This document shows positions 1 through 3,600 of a stretch of 5,236 nucleotides of DNA, piece by piece. The translations under genes were made by a program, and so were the position numbers. Position 1 is the first letter of the stretch. Each line of letters begins with the position of its first letter. Source of the stretch: a bacterium (lineage in GTDB: Bacteria > Patescibacteriota > Patescibacteriia > Patescibacteriales > JAGXOH01); the NCBI GenBank assembly GCA_021106995.1, contig JAIOTG010000082.1:1-5236 (forward strand), given 5' to 3'. The notes under the pieces were generated by a model. The model was given only the letters and a program-made list of their open reading frames with translations, was not told where the DNA came from and did no database searches.

Positions 1-493
1 AATCTCCCTCTTCTAAAGACTCTAAAACAATTACTTTAGTTCTTGAGAGCAGGGGGGAGTTGATGCTGAAACTAGGATTTTGTGTTGTCGCACCAATTAA
101 AACAATAGTTCCATTCTCCATATGGGGAAGCAGGGCGTCTTGCTGGGCTTTGTTCCATCTATGTATTTCATCTATAAAAAGAATTGTTTTTTTATTTTCT
201 CCTTTTGAAATTTCAGCCACCTCTACTATTTTTCTTAAATCTTTTATTCCGCTTGTTACTGCATTTAATTTTTTAAAGATAGAATTGGTTTGTTTGGCTA
301 TAATAGATGCTAAAGTAGTTTTTCCTACTCCCGGGGGTCCCCAGAAGATAACAGAGGATATTCGGTCATTGGAGATAGTATTATAAAGAAAACTATTTTT
401 ATTGATAATTTTTTTTTGGCCAAAAAATTCATCTAAATTTTTAGGTCTTAGCCTGTAGGCTAGAGGTGAATTTTGATTTTTCTTTTCCGTCAT
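1..493 (-). CDS. rarA: Replication-associated recombination protein A (RarA/MgsA-type AAA+ ATPase), N-terminal part
   Basis: The first 164 residues are present; the gene continues past the left edge. RarA (MgsA in E. coli, Mgs1/WRNIP1 in eukaryotes) is a clamp-loader-like AAA+ ATPase that acts at stalled replication forks. Visible landmarks are the N-terminal PLAYRLRPKNLDEFFGQ segment (residues 10-26), typical of clamp-loader relatives, and Walker A GPPGVGKTT (52-60). Walker B ILFIDEIHR (104-112) follows, with catalytic D108/E109, and then the family-specific NKAQQDALLPHMENG stretch (114-128). Sensor 1 GATTQNP lies at 134-140 and the arginine finger is LLSR, R151. This order and the QQDALLPH block separate RarA from RuvB and DnaX. 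Position 113 is Trp where many homologues have Phe (HRFNK). The ATG at 493-491 has no Shine-Dalgarno sequence; a possible promoter sits so close that the mRNA may be leaderless. The gene is divergent from the small gene at 610. The family call is secure from the motifs; the C-terminal domain is not visible. Confidence 0.93.
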   Translation of the reverse strand, partial: MTEKKNQNSPLAYRLRPKNLDEFFGQKKIINKNSFLYNTISNDRISSVIFWGPPGVGKTTLASIIAKQTNSIFKKLNAVTSGIKDLRKIVEVAEISKGENKKTILFIDEIHRWNKAQQDALLPHMENGTIVLIGATTQNPSFSINSPLLSRTKVIVLESLEEGD

Positions 494-499
494 ATCTTT

Positions 500-527
500 A
501 TGATATAGTATATTTTTAATAAATCAA
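500..527 (-). promoter_or_regulatory. Possible rarA promoter
   Basis: On the minus strand, TTGATT (527-522) and TATCAT (505-500) are separated by 16 bp. Transcription would start about 7 bp downstream of the -10 box, essentially at the A of the rarA ATG (493), giving a leaderless or nearly leaderless message. This fits the lack of a ribosome binding site. The -35 box has four of six consensus bases and the -10 box five of six, in a very AT-rich region, so chance is a real alternative. Confidence 0.35.
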
Positions 528-531
528 ATTG

Positions 532-558
532 TTGACATGTTTTTAAATATAATATAAG
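532..558 (+). promoter_or_regulatory. Probable promoter of the small cysteine-containing gene
   Basis: A perfect -35 box TTGACA (532-537) is followed after 15 bp by TATAAG (553-558). The spacer is slightly short. An overlapping TATAAT at 548-553 is a better hexamer but lies only 10 bp from the -35 box, too close for normal sigma-70 spacing. Transcription would begin near 565 and leave a leader of about 45 nt. The -35 box is only 4 bp from that of the possible divergent rarA promoter. Confidence 0.55.
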
Positions 559-577
559 TTTTTTATTAACTACAAAA

Positions 578-593
578 TTTAACGCACGTTAAA
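578..593. promoter_or_regulatory. Perfect 7-bp inverted repeat, operator-like
   Basis: TTTAACG and CGTTAAA flank a central CA. The dyad lies between the predicted transcription start (about 565) and the Shine-Dalgarno sequence, which begins one base after it. The two-base centre makes it a poor RNA hairpin, so a DNA-binding dimeric repressor site is the more natural reading. No regulator is known from this window. Confidence 0.4.
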
Positions 594-600
594 AAGGAGG
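594..600 (+). promoter_or_regulatory. Strong Shine-Dalgarno site
   Basis: AAGGAGG with 9 bases before the ATG at 610. It fixes the start of the small gene and is the only clear Shine-Dalgarno sequence before any gene in this window. Confidence 0.85.
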
Positions 601-609
601 ATTTATATC

Positions 610-933
610 ATGTTTTGTTATGTTCTGATAGGCGAAGAAAGAATTCCTTGTCGCATGATCATGTGTCACTCAAAAGATTGCGATAAAAAAAACATTAAAA
701 AATTAGCCAGAATCGCTTTCCCAGAGCTATTTGGTTTTTTAAAATTTTTATGGAGGTCTAAAAAACTCAAAATAAAAACAGTTTATGATTACGAGGGTTA
801 CCCCAGCTATTTTGACGGCCAGGTTGCGATTAACCAAGAGAATAATAATTGGAATTTGTTCCCCTATATTACCTTGGAAACTTTTTTGAAAGGAAAGGAT
901 GTCTATTGTAGGGCGGTTTCTTATGCTCTTTAA
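610..933 (+). CDS. Small cysteine-containing protein of unknown function (107 aa)
   Basis: I do not recognise this protein. It is very probably a real gene: it has a -35/-10 pair, a perfect Shine-Dalgarno site 9 nt before the ATG, a TAA stop and a terminator 10 bp after the stop. There is no signal peptide or convincing membrane span. The N-terminal part has cysteines at 3, 14, 19 and 24 with His20 (C-x4-CH-x3-C), which could bind a metal but matches no named zinc-finger spacing. A basic segment rich in Lys and Phe follows (about 26-56). The C-terminal half is aromatic and polar (YDYEGYPSYF at 59-68, then NNNWNLFPYITLETF at 78-92), with a further Cys at 100. It stands alone on the plus strand between leftward rarA and the L11-L1 operon, so neighbours give no clue to its role. 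Possibilities include a small regulatory or stress protein; this is a guess. Confidence 0.75.
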   Translation: MFCYVLIGEERIPCRMIMCHSKDCDKKNIKKLARIAFPELFGFLKFLWRSKKLKIKTVYDYEGYPSYFDGQVAINQENNNWNLFPYITLETFLKGKDVYCRAVSYAL

Positions 934-943
934 ATTTTCTAAC

Positions 944-976
944 AAAAACGGCCCCTAATAATAGGAGTCGTTTTTT
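944..976. terminator. Bidirectional rho-independent terminator between convergent genes
   Basis: An imperfect stem pairs 944-957 with 962-975 around the 4-base loop 958-961, with one G-T wobble (951/968) and one C-A mismatch (953/966). The T-run at 971-976 serves the plus-strand small gene. The A-run at 944-948 becomes a T-run on the minus strand and serves rplA, whose stop lies 17 bp away. One element therefore probably ends both transcripts. Confidence 0.85.
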
Positions 977-992
977 AATATTCAAGATAATT

Positions 993-1682
993 TTAGTCAA
1001 TTACTACCTTTATTCCAGAACCCATAGTAGAATTTATACTTATATTTTTAATATAAATACCTTTAGCTCCAGCTGGCTTTGCTTTTTTTATGGCATCTAG
1101 CATGGTTCTGTAATTATCCAGTAAAGCATCTTTTTTAAAAGAAATTTTACCGATTATTACATGTACATTAGAAGTATTATCATTTTTAAAGCTTATTTTT
1201 CCTCTTTTGAGTTCTTTGATGGTTTCTACTATTTTGTCAGTAACAGTCTCGTTTTTTGGTGATGGCATCAATCCTCTCGTTCCTAAAATTTTAGCGATTT
1301 TACCTAGATTTTTCATCATAGCAGGTTCAGCCACGGCTACATCAAAGTCGGTTTTTTCGGTTTTTTTAATTTTAGCTATTAGCTCTTCGCTTCCAACCAA
1401 ATCAGCTCCCGCTTCTTTAGCTTCTTTTTCTTTATCAGTAAAAGCTGCTACTTTTATATCTTTCCCAGTTCCGTGAGGCAAGGAAATTGCGCTTCTTATT
1501 TGTTGGTCTCCTTTTTTAGGATCAATTCCTAATCTGAAATGGACCTCAACAGAAGCGTCAAATTTAGTTTTTGACAGTTTTTGACAAAGTTCTAAAGCTT
1601 CGTCTATAGAGTATTTTTGGTTTTTTTCTAAAATTACACTACTCTTTTTAATTTCTTTTTTTTCTTCTTTCTTGTTGCTCAT
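993..1682 (-). CDS. rplA: 50S ribosomal protein L1
   Basis: L1 forms the mobile stalk beside the E site of the large subunit, binds 23S rRNA and helps release deacylated tRNA. In many bacteria it also represses translation of its own mRNA. The 229 residues are close to the usual 225-235. The signature GTRGLMPSPK is at 134-143. The conserved RNA-contact region near the C-terminus, KPAGAKGIYIKN (202-213) followed by STMGSG (218-223), is present. Most homologues read TMGPG there, so Ser222 replaces a common Pro. The first 20 residues are unusually rich in Lys and Glu. The ATG at 1682 has no Shine-Dalgarno sequence; its 60-nt upstream spacer instead folds into a two-helix structure. It is the last gene of the operon: rplJ and rplL do not follow, and transcription meets a terminator and a convergent gene. 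Confidence 0.97.
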   Translation of the reverse strand: MSNKKEEKKEIKKSSVILEKNQKYSIDEALELCQKLSKTKFDASVEVHFRLGIDPKKGDQQIRSAISLPHGTGKDIKVAAFTDKEKEAKEAGADLVGSEELIAKIKKTEKTDFDVAVAEPAMMKNLGKIAKILGTRGLMPSPKNETVTDKIVETIKELKRGKISFKNDNTSNVHVIIGKISFKKDALLDNYRTMLDAIKKAKPAGAKGIYIKNISINSTMGSGIKVVID

Positions 1683-1685
1683 ATT

Positions 1686-1729
1686 TTCGTGGTGCGAACG
1701 ATTACAATTATTTTATAATCTTCCACAAA
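1686..1729 (-). promoter_or_regulatory. Candidate RNA structure before rplA (possible L1 autoregulatory site)
   Basis: In the mRNA an outer helix pairs 1729-1723 with 1692-1686 (7 bp, one G-U). An inner helix pairs 1720-1713 with 1707-1700 (8 bp, one U-G) and closes a 5-nt loop (1712-1708). They are joined by an asymmetric internal loop, AA on one side (1722-1721) and seven bases, GUUCGCA, on the other (1699-1693). The outer helix ends 3 nt before the rplA ATG, so folding or protein binding here should hinder initiation. L1 is known to bind its own operon mRNA at two helices joined by an asymmetric loop. The pairing is read directly; the L1 assignment is inference, and in E. coli the site lies before rplK instead. 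Confidence 0.45.
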
Positions 1730-1742
1730 TTATTTTATTATT

Positions 1743-2165
1743 TTATTTAATTTCTACCCCCATTTGTCTCGCGGTTCCACTTACTATTTTCATTGCAGCT
1801 TCTATATCATCAGTGTTTAGATCGGGAAGTTTTATTTCGGCGATTTCTCTTAATTGATTTTTATTAATATTACCTGCTTTTTCAACTAAAGTTTTTCCAG
1901 CACCTTTTTTAATTTTAGCAAATTTTTTAATTAGTTCAGCCGTTGGAGGGGTTTTCATGATAAAGGTAAAACTTCTGTCTTCGTAGACAGTTATTTCAAC
2001 CGGCACTATATTTCCCATCTTATCTTTAGTTGCGTCATTGAATTTTGTACAAAATTCTTGGATATTAAGTCCATGTTGACCTAGTGCTGGTCCTACCGGG
2101 GGAGCTGGAGTTGCTTGTCCAGCTGGTATTTGTAATTTTATTAAAGTCATTATTTTCTTGGCCAT
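1743..2165 (-). CDS. rplK: 50S ribosomal protein L11
   Basis: L11 binds the GTPase-associated region of 23S rRNA at the base of the L7/L12 stalk. There it supports factor-dependent GTP hydrolysis and is the target area of thiostrepton. The 140 residues match the normal length of about 141. The N-terminal domain has the proline-rich hinge [20 protein letters not shown] (16-35), including the prolines at 20, 22 and 23 linked to thiostrepton binding. Then come [11 protein letters not shown] (71-81) and the C-terminal RNA-binding domain ending in the family signature [11 protein letters not shown] (129-139). No Lys or Pro is missing from these blocks as far as I can see. It sits between nusG (51 bp) and rplA (60 bp), the standard order. 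The ATG at 2165 has no Shine-Dalgarno site but is preceded by ATCATAAA and a bulged stem. Confidence 0.98.
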   Translation of the reverse strand: MAKKIMTLIKLQIPAGQATPAPPVGPALGQHGLNIQEFCTKFNDATKDKMGNIVPVEITVYEDRSFTFIMKTPPTAELIKKFAKIKKGAGKTLVEKAGNINKNQLREIAEIKLPDLNTDDIEAAMKIVSGTARQMGVEIK

Positions 2166-2174
2166 ACATTTATG

Positions 2175-2214
2175 ATAAAGAGAGAAACATTATTATTTAG
2201 ATAATACTCTTTAT
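2175..2214 (-). promoter_or_regulatory. Candidate bulged stem in the nusG-rplK spacer
   Basis: In the mRNA, 2214-2207 pairs perfectly with 2182-2175 (8 bp). Directly inside it 2206-2201 pairs with 2196-2191 (6 bp) around a 4-nt loop. The 3' strand carries an 8-nt bulge (2190-2183). The structure starts 2 nt after the nusG stop codon and ends 9 nt before the rplK ATG. Its place just before rplK matches where E. coli L1 binds the L11 operon message. All inner pairs and most outer ones are A-U, so stability is low and chance folding in AT-rich DNA is possible. Confidence 0.3.
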
Positions 2215-2216
2215 TT

Positions 2217-2762
2217 TTATATTTTTTTAATTTGTAAAAAGTCTAATTCTACTGGGGTTTCTCTTCCAAACATTGAAACAGATACTTTTACTCGTCCTTT
2301 TTCATGGTCTATGTTAGTTATTTTTCCTTCCATGTTTTTAAAAGGTCCATCAGTTATTTTTACGGGAGTGTCTAGCGAAAAATCGATCTTAAATTTAGGT
2401 TCTTCTACTCCCATTCTTTTCTGAAGGGTTTTAATTTCATGCTCACTTACAGGAGTTGGTATTGTACCTGTTCCTATAAACCCAGTTACATTAGGAGTGT
2501 TTCTAACAACATACCAAGAGTCATCAGTAACTATCATTTCTACTAAAACATATCCTGGATAAATTTTTTCTTCAATAATTTGTCTTTTTCCATTTCTAAT
2601 TTTAACCTTTTTTTCTTTTGGAACTAAAACATGAAAAATTTTATCCTCCATATCCATGGATTCGATTCTTTGTTTAAGGTTTTGAGTTACGTTCTCTTCA
2701 TAGCCAGAGTAGGTGTGTAGAACATACCAACGCCGGCCTTGTTTTATAGCTTGTTTAGGCAT
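2217..2762 (-). CDS. nusG: Transcription termination/antitermination factor NusG
   Basis: NusG binds the clamp of RNA polymerase through its N-terminal domain and stimulates elongation. Its C-terminal KOW domain contacts Rho or ribosomal protein S10, coupling transcription to termination or translation. The 181 residues equal the E. coli length. The NGN domain begins with RRWYVLHTYSGYEENV (10-25) and includes EKIYPGYVLVEM (65-76) and NTPNVTGFIGTG (88-99). The KOW domain lies around 127-160 (DTPVKITDGPFKNMEGKI at 131-148), followed by the usual FGRETPVELDF (165-175). There is no inserted domain II, unlike some actinobacterial and Thermotoga NusG proteins. The ATG at 2762 lies 4 bp after the secE stop, so translation is probably coupled. 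No Shine-Dalgarno site is visible, and the upstream ATCAT box overlaps the last secE codons. Confidence 0.98.
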   Translation of the reverse strand: MPKQAIKQGRRWYVLHTYSGYEENVTQNLKQRIESMDMEDKIFHVLVPKEKKVKIRNGKRQIIEEKIYPGYVLVEMIVTDDSWYVVRNTPNVTGFIGTGTIPTPVSEHEIKTLQKRMGVEEPKFKIDFSLDTPVKITDGPFKNMEGKITNIDHEKGRVKVSVSMFGRETPVELDFLQIKKI

Positions 2763-2766
2763 AAAT

Positions 2767-2952
2767 TTATATGATAAACATTTTAAGTATAAAGCTAAAT
2801 GATTGGTCTAAAATATACAAAAAGATAGCAATAACTACACTAATAAAAATAACTATTAAGGTGTAATTATAAGTTTCTTTTTTGGTTGGCCAGTTTACTT
2901 TTTTAATTTCTTCAAGAGAAGTTCTGAAATAGCTTTTTATTTTTTCTGTCAT
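2767..2952 (-). CDS. secE: Preprotein translocase subunit SecE
   Basis: SecE clamps the SecY channel and is essential for protein export across the cytoplasmic membrane. The 61 residues match the short single-span form found in most bacteria rather than the three-span E. coli form. A cytoplasmic amphipathic helix carries the family motif EIKKVNWPTKKE (15-26). One membrane span follows at about 30-47 (LIVIFISVVIAIFLYIL), with a short external tail. It is the first gene of the secE-nusG-rplK-rplA operon, 4 bp before nusG, as in many bacteria. The ATG at 2952 has no Shine-Dalgarno site. The predicted leader of about 47 nt contains a GC-rich hairpin followed by U5. Confidence 0.95.
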   Translation of the reverse strand: MTEKIKSYFRTSLEEIKKVNWPTKKETYNYTLIVIFISVVIAIFLYILDQSFSFILKMFII

Positions 2953-2965
2953 ATTTTTTGTAACT

Positions 2966-2986
2966 AAAAACCGCCCCTTGAGGCGA
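2966..2986 (-). promoter_or_regulatory. GC-rich hairpin plus U-run in the secE leader, possible attenuator
   Basis: In the mRNA, 2986-2981 pairs with 2976-2971 (four G-C pairs bounded by two G-U wobbles) around the loop CAAG, followed by U5 (2970-2966). It would begin about 14 nt after the predicted start of transcription. The hairpin-plus-U-run form resembles a weak intrinsic terminator, so attenuation of the whole operon is possible. A 5' stabilising hairpin is the alternative. On the plus strand no T-run follows, so it does not end a rightward transcript. Confidence 0.4.
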
Positions 2987-2992
2987 GTATTT

Positions 2993-3023
2993 ATTAATTA
3001 ATTATATAATAGATTAATTAATT
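2993..3023. repeat. Two 11-bp direct repeats flanking the secE -10 box
   Basis: ATTAATTAATT occurs at 2993-3003 and 3013-3023, exactly 20 bp apart, about two helical turns. Each contains the palindrome TTAATTAA. The predicted -10 box (3011-3006) lies between them. The arrangement could serve a dimeric regulator, but low-complexity AT sequence can produce it by chance. Confidence 0.4.
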
Positions 3024-3034
3024 TTAAATGTCAA
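3006..3034 (-). promoter_or_regulatory. Promoter of the secE-nusG-rplK-rplA operon
   Basis: On the minus strand a perfect TTGACA (3034-3029) is followed by the ideal 17-bp spacer and TATTAT (3011-3006, five of six). A TATAAT at 3006-3001 overlaps but would need a 22-bp spacer. Transcription should start near 2999, about 47 nt before the secE ATG. The near-consensus form fits a highly expressed ribosomal operon. Confidence 0.8.
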
Positions 3035-3065
3035 GGAAAAACATGTCTTTGATTTAATAATTTAA

Positions 3066-3094
3066 TTGCATATTAGCGATAAATATGATATAAG
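3066..3094 (+). promoter_or_regulatory. Possible promoter of the lipoprotein-membrane protein pair
   Basis: TTGCAT (3066-3071), a 17-bp spacer and TATAAG (3089-3094), the same -10 hexamer as the promoter at 532-558. Transcription would start near 3101, about 31 nt before the ATG at 3132. The -35 match is weak (TTG only). The other candidate is TTGATT (3049-3054) with TATTAG (3071-3076), spacer 16 bp. Confidence 0.35.
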
Positions 3095-3131
3095 AAAAGT
3101 AGATAAAATTAAAAAAATAATCAAAATATTT

Positions 3132-3593
3132 ATGTTACAAAATAAAATTAGAAACATAGCCTGTTTCTCGGTCTTTTTTTTACTATTATTATCTCTTACG
3201 TCTTGTAGTTTTGGAAAGAGTGATTTTGAAAAAAATGGTTTAAAGTATAAGAATGAACCCTTAAATTTTGAGATTATCTTGCCACAAAATTTTGAGAAGA
3301 GGATAACTCAGAGAAAAGATGGTGAGGGCTATGTTGATATTGAATTTTTTGTTCCAACTAGTGATCGTTCTCAGGAACTCGAGGTAAAAAGTTATGCTAA
3401 ACCAATATTCATCCGTATTTTTAGGGATACAAAAGAATCTGATTTTACTGAAAAAATTGATTTTGAAATATTGGGATCAAAAAATAATAATTTATACGCC
3501 ATTAAGTTTTGGGATTACACACCTAAAGATTGGCAGAATAGGTGGAGTGATAAGATTGAAAAAGATATTATTAATAGTTTTAAAATAAAATAA
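3132..3593 (+). CDS. Small predicted lipoprotein of unknown function (153 aa)
   Basis: I do not recognise the family. From the ATG at 3132 the protein opens with a textbook lipoprotein signal: a basic n-region (MLQNKIRN), a hydrophobic core (about 9-20) and a lipobox LTSC with the lipidated Cys at 25. The mature part of about 129 residues should be anchored on the outer face of the cytoplasmic membrane. It begins with a short linker, then has a NEPLNFEIILPQNFEKR segment. This resembles the opening of small extracytoplasmic domains of the PsbP-like type, but only loosely. The C-terminus has aromatic FWDYTPKDWQNRW and ends in a Lys-rich helix. An in-frame TTG at 3066 would add 22 charged residues before the signal peptide and overlaps the likely promoter, so ATG 3132 is preferred. 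No Shine-Dalgarno site is visible. The next gene starts 7 bp downstream, suggesting co-transcription. Confidence 0.8.
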   Translation: MLQNKIRNIACFSVFFLLLLSLTSCSFGKSDFEKNGLKYKNEPLNFEIILPQNFEKRITQRKDGEGYVDIEFFVPTSDRSQELEVKSYAKPIFIRIFRDTKESDFTEKIDFEILGSKNNNLYAIKFWDYTPKDWQNRWSDKIEKDIINSFKIK

Positions 3594-3600
3594 AAAAGCT

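Noticed and set aside
60..386. Plus-strand open frame of 108 codons
   Set aside because: It lies antisense to rarA, whose Walker A, Walker B and sensor motifs are read from the other strand; it has no ribosome binding site.
748..945. Minus-strand open frame of 65 codons
   Set aside because: It lies antisense to the small gene at 610-933, which has clear expression signals, and runs into the terminator stem.
1207..1857. Plus-strand open frames at 1207-1476 and 1672-1857
   Set aside because: They are antisense to rplA and rplK, both certain from family motifs.
2971..2986. Terminator for a plus-strand transcript
   Set aside because: No T-run follows on the plus strand and no rightward gene ends there.
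3066..3131. Upstream TTG start for the lipoprotein
   Set aside because: It would put 22 charged residues before a complete signal peptide, and it overlaps the likely promoter; the ATG at 3132 gives a normal lipoprotein n-region.
3394..3588. Second plus-strand frame inside the lipoprotein gene
   Set aside because: It is an out-of-frame shadow of the lipoprotein gene with no initiation signal.
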